64,000 nt of DNA from the NCBI GenBank assembly GCA_905250075.1, contig CAJNOP010000001.1:8316922-8380921 (forward strand), in the 5' to 3' direction. How positions within the stretch are numbered: position 1 is the stretch's first letter; each line of letters starts with the position of its first letter. This stretch comes from Rotaria sp. Silwood1. Lineage: Eukaryota > Rotifera > Eurotatoria > Philodinida > Philodinidae. Shown piece after piece: positions 50,275 to 62,242 of this stretch. The notes beneath the pieces are model-generated. The model did not search any database and had not been told where the DNA came from. It saw only the letters and a program-made list of their open reading frames with translations. The position numbers and the translations under genes are program-made.

Positions 50275-51987
50275 TTAACATTGTGTATACGACAGAAGTG
50301 TTTCATTTTCAGTGTATATGATTCATTTTATTGAAAATAAATATAATCAAGATGCATTTTAAACTCTCTTTTCTTCATGATAAGACTTTGTCTTTGATCT
50401 TCTAAAATCAGCAAAGTGAAAAAGGATAATGGCTTATATTAGAAAATTACTATTTGAAATCAAGTTTTTGTCGGTATGAAACGTTGTACAAAATAACAAA
50501 AAAAAAAATATACATAATATTGTGCCTAAAAGAGTTCTTATTTCTCGGAAGCTCGAAGAAATAATCATTAATACTTCAAACCACAAGATACTTTGTATTA
50601 TTTATCAAAAATAGAATGAATTCATAATTATTGATAGGACGAGTCTATTGTGATGACAATTGATAAGATGAGAACTAACATTCTATCTTTTTTTTCATTA
50701 GCATCGTCAGCTGCACTCCAAACCATTGTAGGAAATCGGAAATATTGCACCTGATCGAAACTTGTCATTGGTTGAAAATATCAAGGAGCATTTGAATATT
50801 TTGGTATCACTAGTCGTAGTTTTAATGATATTTCTGAGAAAAAAAGACTTCATTTTTGAACATTTATTACAAATGTCATCATCTTCGACGACCAAAAAAT
50901 TCTTAATAAAGTCATAAGGCGTGTTCGATAGTCGTTTAGTTATTTAAAAAAAAATTAGCACAAAAGTGAGTTTTTTTTTATTACTAATGAACAAATTTTC
51001 ACTTAGATAAATGATATTAAATTCATCAGTGTGATCAAATTTCAAAGTCTAAACAATCGATTCTCGGAAATTTCGATTGATTATGATTTTGCAAAGTATG
51101 AATTTGATCTTTCAGTAGTGAAAATATCGAAAAATCTTTTTGAGTTTCATATACTGTTCTATCTCTCAATTGTAGAGCGAAAGAAAATGATGGCATATAT
51201 ATATATTACATTATGATCAACAAACATGAGACAAAATAGAAAAATGATATAGACTAGGCGTAATTATTTAAAAGAACAGAAAACAAATATTGCACAACAG
51301 CAACAGTCCTCGGTATAACCTCTTTTTATTTCTTTTTCTTGTTAACAAGTAGTAAAATCAACTTATGTCAATATGAATTGACTCACTTTCGATTAAAAAA
51401 AGTTGAATTAATTGATTGTTGAAAAGAAGAAAAAAAAATCATCTAGTGCATCCAATACGTAATTACAACTCTATACTTGTAAGTTGAAAAAAAGAACCTA
51501 TAAACTTCTCAATAATAAGCAGCTTTAAAAAGTAACCAATTTTAGCTGGTTCTAATGGTGTCTGCATTAAAGAGATTTCACTTTAAAAACAATTTTCTTT
51601 TTCAAAACGATGAACAATGGTATTGTATATACAGAACAACATATTAGAAATCTAGTATTGATTTAAGCACATAAATACATCGAAGAAAATATCTTTTGTA
51701 TTCTTCAAAGTGTAAAGAGTTGGGTAGATCCTGACTATGAGAAAATGGGGAATAAAGCGACCTCTAATGTATCATGATTGGCAGTCTTAGAGGTGAATAT
51801 GGATTCATTTAAAAAAAATGGTGACACATTGTTCTCGGCAAAATTTCAGCCGTTGACGAGTTCCGTTCCGATTAGACAAGAAAACAATTACGGAAAAGAA
51901 AATATTCTCGTTAAAATACTTTTTCTTTATCTGTCATAGATTTTCAATTAGTTAACATTCGTTTTATTTTATTTATAAATTTTTAAA
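50275..51987. other. Intergenic, 1.7 kb
   Basis: Contains the poly(A) signal of the upstream gene and repeat family A copy 2. The remainder is AT-rich and unrecognised. Confidence 0.45.
51200..51640 (+). repeat. Dispersed repeat family A, copy 2
   Basis: Same-strand similarity to 8575-9160, with shared anchors in order: TATGATCAACAAACATGAG, AATATTGCACAACAGCAACA, AGTAGTAAAATCAA, GAATTAATTGATTGTTGAA, and GGTGTCTGCATTAAAGAGAT near the end. It lacks about 200 bp found in copy 1. No terminal inverted repeats or coding capacity were identified. Confidence 0.6.
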
Positions 51988-53380
51988 ATGTCGATGAAAT
52001 CAAATTCAGCATTTCAACGTCTTCAAGTTGAATATCGTCGATTAATTAAAGATCCAATACCATATTTAACAGCTCAACCATTATCATCAAATTTATTAGA
52101 ATGGAGATTTGTTGTACGTGGACCACATGATACACCTTATGAAGGTGGTATTTATCAAGGAAAAATTATTTTTCCATCTGAATATCCATTTAAACCACCA
52201 AGTAAGATTTATTTTTTTATTAATACAATTAATTATTTATTTAATCAAGGTATATTTATGTTAACACCAAATGGAAGATTTCAAATAAATAAAAGTTTAT
52301 GTTTAACAATAACATCATATCATCCAGATTCATGGAATCCATCTTGGTAGATATTTTAATTTTTCTTTTTCAAAAATACACTAGTAGACTACAATTTCCC
52401 CATTTTCGGTCTTTCTAGACTAGCATACATTCTATAGATCAGAAATTTTGTGTACTCATATTTCATTAAGAATGTCGGTCTGTAATATGAACTTATCTCG
52501 ATTGATTAAATAGAACGAGAATTACAATGGATCGTACCTATCTATCAGTTCAGCTTGATAACACTAAAAAAGAAGAAGTTTGTGGGTCAACTTCTTTATT
52601 GTTTCATGAATATGCGAATGAGCAAGAACTATTTGCTGACTTTTGAACATCATAAATCAGTAATAGTTCAGTGAATTGAATTAAAATATGTAGAGACAAC
52701 AATCTTCGATCAAATTATTTATTGATTAAATGAAACAAAAATTTCCTAGACAATCATTTTCAAGCTAAAAGTTTGAAAGAACAATAAGCATTCTTCATCA
52801 TAACTCTTCTTGTATCTAAGCAATCGGAGCGATTCCGTGTACTTCTGAACGACATTCTTAATGTTAGTATTTGCACCAATTTTCAGTCTTCAAGAATGTA
52901 TTGTAGATGAAATACAGCAGTGTGGGAGATTTTTGTTCATCACTATAAACAGCATTTTTTTTTCTCTTTTGTTTTAGGTCAATTTCATCAATTCTAAATG
53001 GTTTTTTAAGTTTTATGTGTGATACAAGTGCTACACTTGGCAGTATTCAAACAAGTTATGCACAAAAATGTAAATATGCATCTGATTCATTATCATATAA
53101 TATTCGAGATCCTGTATTTTGTGAATTATTTCCTGATATAACTGAAGAAATAAAACGAATATTAATTGAAAGAACATCAAATATATCTCTTATGAATAAT
53201 TTCAATCAAGAACAACAATTATTTATTTCATCGACAACAACAAATAGTAATAATAATAATAATTCAACATCAACATCTTGGTTAAATAGTCTTATTAGTA
53301 ATATAATGATTATCATATTTATAGTTGCATTTGCTATTTTAGTTCGATTTATTCTCAATTCTACTAGTGAAATGCAGTGA
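51988..53380 (+). CDS. UBE2J2: Ubiquitin-conjugating enzyme E2 J2 (Ubc6-like, ER-anchored)
   Basis: Tail-anchored E2 of ER-associated degradation. It is 237 residues from three exons: 51988-52201, 52250-52346 and 52978-53380. The UBC fold spans about residues 8-130: PYEGGIYQGKIIFPSEYPFK, PPSIFMLTPNGRF, SLCLTITSYHPDSWNPSW (catalytic Cys at about 89), ILNGFLSFMCD, TLGSIQTS, DPVFCELFPDITEEIKR. It ends with an Asn/Ser linker and a C-terminal membrane anchor (about 205-228). Human UBE2J2 is 259 residues. The first intron is 48 bp, divisible by three and stop-free, so its retention would insert 16 residues just ahead of the IFMLTPNGRF segment. The second intron holds a palindrome. AATAAA lies at 53530-53535. 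Confidence 0.94.
52395..52930. repeat. Imperfect palindrome in UBE2J2 intron
   Basis: Left arm: ACATTCTATAGATCAGAAAT (from about 52429), then TCATTAAGAATGTCG (about 52463-52477). Right arm complement: ACATTCTTGAAGACTGAAAA, then ACATTAAGAATGTCG (about 52852-52866 on the plus strand). The centre is near 52665. It occupies most of the 631-bp intron. Confidence 0.78.
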
Positions 53381-53582
53381 AATAAAAAGAACAAAGATGT
53401 TTTATCTTATAAAATACAAACATTTGCATTATATACAGATATATATATATAAATATATATATTCCTATTTTTTGTCATTATCTTAAGAGAATTTTTTTTC
53501 TTTTCTATTCATTGCATTTTTGATGTTTAAATAAATGAAATGATGAAGAAAACTTAAATTTCTTTTTTTCGTGTTCTTTTAT

Positions 53583-53584
53583 AG
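53583..53584 (+). promoter_or_regulatory. Candidate trans-splice acceptor at NEK start
   Basis: TTCTTTTATAG precedes the NEK ATG by two bases. The UBE2J2 stop is only 206 bp upstream, with a poly(A) signal 48 bp before this site. That spacing is typical of an operon-like, SL-processed gene pair. Confidence 0.45.
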
Positions 53585-53586
53585 AT

Positions 53587-55672
53587 ATGAGTATTCAAAC
53601 TAATGTTCTTGGTCCAGTGCCTCCGCAAGCAGGATCAGATCCATATGGAGCATTAAAAAATTTTGATATTCTTAAAACACTTGGTAATGGACATTTTTCT
53701 GTTGTTTATTCTGCTCGAAATCGTTTTACTGGTGTTTATGTTGCTTTAAAAAAAGTTGAAGTAAGAAAATTATTTGAATAATTCTGTTTAGCAATATAAC
53801 AGATTTCGAAAGATCAAAACATAAAATTGAAAGATTTCATTGAATTGATTTTGTTTTTTTTTTGTAAAATATTTGATTAATATAAAAATTTTGCATGAAA
53901 TTACATTCATATGATCGAATATAATGAAATCTGTTGTTTTTTCTTTTTCTATTAGATAAAATTTATATTAAATTATATATTTATTTTAGTTAAGCCGAAT
54001 GGCTGATTCTAAAGCAATTGAAGATTGCAAACGTGAAATAATTTTACTTCAAGTATATTAATCTTTCTCTCTCTCCATATATTTATGCTCGTTTTAATTA
54101 ACTTCATATGGAATTTTGTTTTCTTTTTGTAGCAATTAAATCATCCAAATATAATTAAATATATATCACATTTTGTTGAAGAAAATGATTTGTACATTGT
54201 TTTGGTATTTAATTATTTATTAAAAAATTTGATTATTAATAAAAAAAAACAAAAAATTTTTTTTTCTTCATATAGGAATTAGCAAGTGCAGGTGATTTAG
54301 CTAAAATGATAAAACATTTTCTTCGATCAAATAAATTAATGCCTGAAAAAACAATATGGAAATTTTTTAGTCAAATTTGTAGTGGTTTAGAACATATGCA
54401 TTCAAAAAGAATCATGCATAGAGGTATAAAACATTTTCTTTTATTTATTTTTTATATAAGGAACTCATGAAGTTGTTTACAGCACGATGAATCAATTCTG
54501 AATCATTTTGATCGCTTAGATTTTGTTGAATTACCAAAAATCATATGGTGTTAAATCCGAAGAATTAAGTAGATGTAGTATTATTGTTATAGTTTACAAT
54601 TCAAGATAATTAGAGACATTTTTATAAATATATGTTCTATTATTAGAAACGGCTTAGGTATCATAGAGAGAACAAGGAAGAAACAAAAAGAATAGATTTC
54701 GAAGAAAAATATCATTCAATATTTTGTCACATATCATAATAAATAATTCTTATCGAAATTTTCTTATTATGATATTAGTTGAAGAATTTATGTAATAAAT
54801 GTAGAAAGATAGGGCATCATTTTTATTATCAATTGATATAGAGAGAAAGTTTTTACATAAGACATTGAAATACATCCGATATTACTTATGTTACAATCTA
54901 AGTAATTTATATATATTACATAATAGATATTAAACCAGCAAATATTTTTGTGAGTGCTGAAGGAATTGTTCGTCTTGGTGATCTTGGATTAGGTTAGTCT
55001 ATTTGTTTTTTTTCAATTTATTTTATTTTAATGATTTAAAATAAAAATTAGGTCGTTTTTTTGGTTCAAAAACAACATCAGCACATTCAATGGTTGGTAC
55101 ACCGTAAGTTATTAGTTTTTTTTTCTAAAAACAATTTCTACATAATATAAATAAAAATAGATATTATATGTCACCTGAACGTATTCATGAACATGATCTT
55201 GGTTATGATTTTCGATCTGATATTTGGTCTCTTGGTTGTATTTTATATGAAGTAAAATATTTATTCAAATAACAAAAACTATTTCTAATAAATATTCTTT
55301 TAGATGGCAGCACTTCGTTCTCCATTTTATGGAGAAAATTTAAATCTTATATTATTACGTCAAAAAATTGAAGCACTTGATTATACACCATTACCAACGA
55401 ATTTTTATTCATCTGAAGTTTGTTTTTCAATTGAAAAACAATTTTATTTTTATATTTTATTTTGTTAGTTACGTCTTCTAATATCAAAATGTCTTGTATT
55501 AGATCCTGAAAAACGTCCAGATATAGTTGAAGTCAATCGTATTGCTCAAATGATGTATGCAAGATTTACTAATCCAAATAATAATAATAATAATACTCCA
55601 ACACCAACACCAACATCATCATGTCGTAATGAGTCAGCTTGTGGAAATGTTACACCAGTTAATAATCGATGA
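53587..55672 (+). CDS. NEK6/7-like: NEK6/NEK7-like mitotic serine/threonine kinase
   Basis: NIMA-related kinase, 327 residues (human NEK6 is 313). Exons are 53587-53760, 53990-54052, 54133-54204, 54276-54423, 54927-54992, 55052-55103, 55161-55251, 55304-55417 and 55469-55672. Visible features: glycine-rich loop [10 protein letters not shown]; catalytic Lys in YVALKK (residue about 54); [25 protein letters not shown]; catalytic loop IMHRDIKPAN; DLG in place of DFG, as in NEK6/7; [20 protein letters not shown] activation segment; [27 protein letters not shown]. The C-terminus adds Asn and Thr-Pro repeats. The short N-terminal extension before the kinase domain is NEK6/7-like. Predicted role: spindle and cytokinesis. 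Confidence 0.95.
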
Positions 55673-58600
55673 AAGATTTTTTTTTTTTTTTTTGAAACTA
55701 TATTCGTTTATGTGATATTAATGTCTCATCCGCCCATTTAATACAGTAAGCATGAATATGAATTAATCATTGACCGGTTCAATTCTCTTCTTTCTTTATA
55801 TTTAACGAACCAAAAAACCAAAATGATAATTATATTTCATGTTGTTTTTTTTCTTCTTCTTCTTATTGTTGTAAATTTCACACATTCTATTTTTGAAATT
55901 TCATCTAATGTTAAACTATTTTATTTCCACAGATGCACAAATATATTTATTTGACATTCTTCTTTGTAAAGTATTTATCTTTATTATTTTATTCTATATT
56001 TCTTCATGAATATATTATTTCATCTGAGTTTTGTTTTCTGTATATTGTCAACATGGTGGAAAAAAATAACAATAACAAATATGCTTTATATGCATATTTA
56101 CATAATAGGATTTTTAAAATCCAGTATAATAGATATTTTGATAATATTAATAACAATATCAAAAGATATTTGTATTATTTGAAGAATGAATATTTACATC
56201 ACTCGTAACTAATATAAATAATAAAGAGAAGTCTAAAAACTGTAAACAAGATAAGATGTTTTGTAAAAGAGAATGATAATTCGAGAGAGAATAATACTTT
56301 GAAAAATATAATAAACATGGTAACACTGCATACGTGTTAACAAGAATTTAAAATGATACTTAACGAATAGTAAACAATACTATGTAATAGGAACATTTAT
56401 TCTCACTTACTTTTTATGATCTATTTCCATTATTATCAACAGAATAAATGAAAATTTATATTGTTTCTACAATAGATTATAGAACACAGTGGTATATAGA
56501 ACGTTTAGTTGATTTTGACAGTTATTCAAAAAAAAAAACAAGACAGATATTTCTATTATGTTAATCGAAAGGATTGTTGATGGAACATATCTATTGTGTT
56601 ATGAATAGCTCTTTTTATTTCTTTTCCGTTTTGATAAATACGATATTCGGTTCAATAATCTTTTGTTACCTTCATCTCGGAAGAAAGATAACATGAAGTA
56701 TTCATATTGATATCTGTTAAAAAGTTGTGCCTAGCTAGACATGTAGGCTTTGTTTTGAATAGCATTGATTGATAACTCTTCTTGAAATGTAATCGTCCTT
56801 TCGATTTTAAATGTACTGATACATAAATTTCGATACTAAATAATGGTATAACGAAATGTATCTGCCACTTAAAATATGCCTGTAAAAATAGTTAATATGA
56901 TGACAATGTTATGAACCGATATAAAAAGATTAGAGAAACTATTGGTAATTATTTGAAAATGATGCGTTGTCAATATTTTGATTCGATGATGAAATAAATG
57001 ACATAAGTCAAATATGTTATCAATTGTTGGTTGCTCATTCAATAATTCTTACTGAATTAAGACAACATGTTAAAAAAAATTATTATCAATAAAACATCAT
57101 GAATGCAGTATTATTATTATTATTAAGAACGTTTACAACAGCTCGCTGATGATTCTAATAAATAATACGACGCTGATAAATTATTGCACAAGCGTTACTT
57201 CAATAAATCCAATCAGGCACTAAGTTTGGTGTTAGTGTCAGTACAGAAAAAGCTTCAATACAAACATTCACTCATATTTCATATCTTTAAGATAGCTATT
57301 TATGAAATTTAATAGTGAGCGCATAATGCAATAGTTAAGTGGTTCGAAGTAAAAATACTCTTGTTTTGAAAGGATTCTGCAATTTGGATTTTATGACTGT
57401 GGGTGGGAAGAAGTGTGAAATAAAAATCTCTCCCGCACTCATGCCCTAGAAGATCAGGCACTGCAAATCTTCACTTCTCTAACGTTTTCTATTATGATTC
57501 TAATTTTGGATACAATAGCTATTTATACTTAGCTCGAAGCACTCTACAAACTAGAAACGCAAAAAAAGGATTTTTTGACTACAGAAAACTTTTCATTATA
57601 CAAAATTCATTTTTAAGAAAATAAGATCTTCGCAAGCCTAGATGTACATAGAATATTGATAGTTGAAATCTAGATGATCAATTGCTTATAATCCAGTAGG
57701 TTTCGGCTAAAAAGCGATTGAACAATATGAAAACATGTTACAAATTCTTTATTATATGTCTTTTCAGTTTTCAATGATATCATCATTATGATTTCGATGT
57801 TGACTAATAGAATCAATAATTATTTTTCTTCCATTGGGTTTAGTGTCCCTTAATGTTTTTCTTTATTAATATATAAATCAAATCTAAGATCTATTCAAAA
57901 AGTATTCATCGTATGTGAGTATATGTTCAGAAATTAGTGAGATGCAGCAAGAACAAAATAATTTTTCATATATATGTATTGTTTCATGTTTTTATTATCA
58001 CATTTATTTATTGATATTCAATGTCATTATCGAGGCATGACGAACATTATCCTTTGTATAACGTATATTTATTGTTTCTGCTTTCAGTTATAATAGTAAT
58101 CATCAACTAATACGATTGACAACATTTATTAATATTTGAAAGTTATTTTCAAATAGTTTCAGGATAAATCTTATTGATTAAATCAAATGCTCACATTAAA
58201 TTGAGATATTACAATATCAAATTTATTCTCTTGTGTCATTTTCAAAAAGTAACTCGAAGATAATATATCACGAGGGTCGAATTAATAAATACTTCTTTTT
58301 ATTATCTAACACAAAGAATTCTATTTCAAGATGATGTTCGAATAATGATGAATTCTAACATTTCAAATTTATTCACATTAATAAAATTTTTGATTTCAGA
58401 CGAACTGAAATAAAGAAGATTGATACGATAAATAAATTATTCTAATAAACTTTTTTGAAAATTATCAAAATGTTTATTTGTCTAGACTACAAAAAAACAC
58501 ACACACACACACAAGAAAAAAAAATAGTTTTATTTATCGTGTTTTAAGGTAATGTTCTCGTTTATTCTTAAATATAAAGAATGGCAAAGATAAAACTGAT

Positions 58601-58683
58601 AAAATTTACATGTCTTAGAAAGAATTTGATAGGATGCAGTGGTTGATAGGTATTTCTTGTTTTACTAAGACTTCTAGTAATGC
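55673..58683. other. Intergenic, 3.0 kb
   Basis: AT-rich, with poly-T after the NEK stop, a CTT-rich tract near 55850-55864, and a (CA)n run at about 58497-58513. A moderately GC-richer patch at 57385-57470 (GTGGGTGGGAAG, TCTCTCCCGCACTCATGCCC) has no gene I can recognise. Confidence 0.45.
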
Positions 58684-60975
58684 TTGTTACATTATGTTTC
58701 CATACATTTGCATTTAGTATTTAGTTGCATAATAATAACTTCTGCACAAATATTTTATAAATGTAATTATGATAATGCTACCTTCACTAATAACTGCCTG
58801 TCTCCATTAGGATTCGAAGGAATGCTCATTGATGAGAAAATGGGCTTTGCTAGTATTCAACCCCCTACTTTACCTCTATCTGATGTAACATCAAGTCGTA
58901 AGATTCAATATTGCTTCTTTATCATGCCAATATTTTACCTTCTATCTTCTCAGTCACGTCAACAAGCAATGGAGAACTATGCATATTACCATACAAAGTA
59001 TATAATTATACATGGAACATGTATTTTTGTAACGAAGGTTATTGTCCAACACAAAGCAATCCAAATACTACATGTACACCAGGTAAATCTCAACAATGTT
59101 GAAAGTATTCTCCTTACAAGGATACCGTCTGCAATAATTAACCGCTTTTAAGCTTATACTTTCTCGTCAGATATTCTGAATCTTTATACAAATAAATATT
59201 CTAGGTAAATTTGGTCATTTCAATTTCTTTGCTCCGAGATCAGCCTCTTTCACTTTGAATAATCGTTGGGGGAATCTTAATGGTACCAACCGGCAATGTC
59301 TGACATACTATTATTACTTACGAAATATAGATGGAACACAACATAACATCAAGATACGTAAAGAAGAAACAGGAAGTAGCATGGAAATAATTGACACTGT
59401 GACAAGTAGTCCATTGAATGGATGGATAAAACGCCAGGTGGATTTCACTACTATAACACCTGGATATAAAGTAACCTATTCATTTGAAGAATGTATTAGA
59501 ATTTTTGTATCTGGTTATTGTTATTATTAGATTTATTTTGATTTTGAAAAAACATCTGGACCCGCTACACCTATGACCACAATTGCAGTTGATGAAATAT
59601 CAATTCATCAAGGAAGTTGTTGTACGCATGAACATACTTCGAATGAATAGTCTTTACCAATAAACTTTATTATAGTTGATGAATCCGTAACTCAAAATAT
59701 AACAACTACATTAACAGAATCAATAGTAACAATGACAACTGATGTTGAAATAAAAACCAGGTAAAATTAAAAGTTTATTTTCATTTTTATAATTTAGACT
59801 TCCTTATTTCTTGCTATTATACAGCACAGCAAAAGCATCTACTGTATCGACAAAAATTACAAGCACAATTGAACAATCGACTGAAGTAATATATATGAAT
59901 CGAACGATTTATAAAAGTCTAAATTTGAAATAAACTCGCTAGTAGTTTCAACTATAATAACAGATTATAGAATAGTTTTCTTTCGAACTTTTTCCAAATA
60001 CGTAGAATGCTGTTTTCAAAAGTAAATTACATTTTGTTAAAGTAATTTTTTTCGATAAAAATGTTTCCAGTTGAAAACACAATTGAGTCAGATCATGACA
60101 AGAATGAGTTTCAATTCACTCGAATCTTTGACTATAGCATTGACAATAATAAATGTTTAGATAATTATAACGAAATAGCTAAACTCTTAAAGAACTTTTA
60201 ATTATTTCAAAATATCACTATGATAATAAAATATCCGTTTTAGAATATAGATTGTTGCAGGCAAAATTACTTTTCAATCTAATAATAATGTATACAAAAA
60301 GAAATCTCGTTGAGAATAGCACTTACTAATTCTCAACTATCATTAAAAAGTGAAATTTTTCAACACTTATTTTAATACACAATTTTGTGGCATACAACAT
60401 CAATGAATAATATAATAGAGAAAAGAATATTGTCAACTTTCATTTATTTACGTATGCAAATAGAATTTCCTGAATAACTTTTATGAAATGTGTCATTTCG
60501 TGATCTAAAACTATGTTTTAATCATTTGTGTTTTTATGTCAGTGAGTCACATTTATAATCAACTATAGTAAAGACTTAAAAACTGTATCTGAGATGGTTA
60601 TTTACAACATATTCTATAGTTTTTTAAGGAACGTTGATCATATGTTATTTTGACTCTATCATTTTTATGGAATATAAATTTTATCTCCAACGTTCATTTC
60701 AGTTTACAATCATTAGCCTGAACAATTCGATGGCATCAACTGAACTTGTTACATATGTTACAAATAGTAATTCTCCGGTAATATTAACAACAATCACTAC
60801 ATCAACTTCTGATAATCAATCTACAGAATCCAATAATATTTATATTATTGTTTTGGCTGTTGTTATTCCTATTGTTTTGAGTTCAATTACTGCAATTGTT
60901 ATTTGGATTATAAAGTGTTATCCAAAGAAAAAAATATCACCATCTGCATTAGAACTTAATCAAGTACCAACTTGA
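58684..60975 (+). CDS. MAM-domain type I membrane protein, undescribed
   Basis: Predicted cell-surface protein, at least 372 residues, with exons that all join in phase: 58684-58897, 58954-59082, 59205-59470, 59531-59621, 59676-59760, 59825-59885 and 60703-60975. The first exon begins with a hydrophobic run (HLVFSCIIITSAQ) that looks like a signal peptide, but has no in-frame ATG, so the true 5' exon is unresolved. The ectodomain (about 25-232) is MAM-like: paired cysteines, then RQCLTYYYYLRNIDGTQHNI, SPLNGWIKRQVDF, YKIYFDFEKTSGPATPMTTI and AVDEISIHQGSC. A Thr/Ser-rich stalk follows, then a membrane helix at about 328-352 (YIIVLAVVIPIVLSS...), KCYPKKK and a 20-residue tail. AATAAA lies about 45 bp after the stop. 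Confidence 0.75.
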
Positions 60976-61832
60976 CAATCTCAAAAATAATTAAACTACT
61001 TAAAATTAAAAGAATTATTAAATAAAACAATCAATTCATTGAAATTCATGTTTTATTATTCTTTTTTTTTTTTTAATATTTGTTTTTTATGTTGTCGAAA
61101 ATATCACACAAAGTATTAACTTTGAATATATTTTGAAAAATATTTTATCTTTATTTATTCTAAATATTCATTATCTTCTACTCAATACTGTAAATACAAA
61201 TAAAAACATAATTAACATATATCTTACATTCAACAATAATAAATTCTAAGTATTTCTTTGTCTAAAATATAAATGATTTAATTCATATAAAATATTGATC
61301 TCAAGTTGTATAGCATTTCATACATTAAACTTTTTCTGAAAAAATTTTGATACATATGTATTTGTATTTGAATCGATTATTAGAAGAGATTGAAGCAGCA
61401 AAATGCAATTGATTCTCTAATATAATTTTTCAAGAGTTTTATGTATTGTCATCAAAATTGAATTATGTTGAAAAATAGTATGATAAAATTTCATATTCGA
61501 AGTGTATCTATTATGAAATTACATTTACTATCTCTACCAATCGAAATGAGATCAAGTTTAGATTATATATCTGTGTGTTCAGTTCAAATTCTATTAAATT
61601 TCTTTAGATTTATGATAAGCAAAATAAATAACTTGAATGAAATTATCATTTTCATTACAATCACAAAATCCAAAGGTTAATTTACCTTTTTTGTTTCTTT
61701 ATAGATTACATCTTTATCATTATAAAATAACAGAGAATGAATTGTTTAGTTTTAACAAATAAAGATAAATTAAATGTTACAGAACAATTTTTTTTCTATG
61801 CAAACTTGATCGTTTTATTCACTAGATAGCTT

Positions 61833-61932
61833 NNNNNNNNNNNNNNNNNNNNNNNNNNNNNNNNNNNNNNNNNNNNNNNNNNNNNNNNNNNNNNNNNNNN
61901 NNNNNNNNNNNNNNNNNNNNNNNNNNNNNNNN
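61833..61932. other. Assembly gap (100 N)
   Basis: Exactly 100 N, the usual placeholder for a gap of unknown size. It is directly followed by TC repeats, which probably caused the break. Confidence 0.99.
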
Positions 61933-61972
61933 TCTCTCTCTCTCTTTCTCTCTCCCTCTCTCTCTCTCTCTT
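61933..61972 (+). repeat. (TC)n microsatellite at gap edge
   Basis: Imperfect TC dinucleotide run (TCTCTCTC with TTTC and CCC interruptions) at the right edge of the N gap. The true length is unknown. Confidence 0.9.
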
Positions 61973-62242
61973 CTCACAAAAATTTCTTTCCTAGGGAACA
62001 ATATATATATTTTTTTTTACGTCATATAACTTATTCTTTACATCAACAATTCTTAACTAAAATAATTTCAATGAAAAATTCATCTTATTTCTCTCTATAT
62101 TTAAGCTCAAATCAATTTGACCTTGATCATAGTTGATTACTAAGAAAAAATAAAAGAAAAAGAAATTTTTCTTTTTTTTTTTTTTTCTTATTCATTTTTT
62201 TTTTCCAGATAAGAGTAATGTAAAATAAAAAGAACATATTCA

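Larger units (their letters stand above)
60976..62242. other. Intergenic with assembly gap
   Basis: AT-rich spacer containing the 100-N gap and adjoining TC repeat. Upstream of the SFMBT gene, a long T tract ends in TTCCAG at 62203-62208, 34 bp before its ATG (a candidate cis- or trans-splice acceptor). Confidence 0.5.

Noticed and set aside
55933-56208. 91-codon hydrophobic/Asn-rich frame downstream of NEK
   Set aside because: Composition follows the AT-rich background; no splice context or domain. More likely 3' flank.
57310-57395. tRNA-like patch (GCAATAGTTAAGTGGTTCGAAG, with a weak B-box-like stretch after it)
   Set aside because: No convincing cloverleaf, anticodon stem or B box; at most a degenerate tRNA-derived SINE head.
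59471-59530. Possible premature stop (TAG) in the MAM gene
   Set aside because: The stop lies in a 60-bp intron with GTAACC donor and TTATTATTAG acceptor; removing it restores the YKIYFDFEKT MAM motif in phase.
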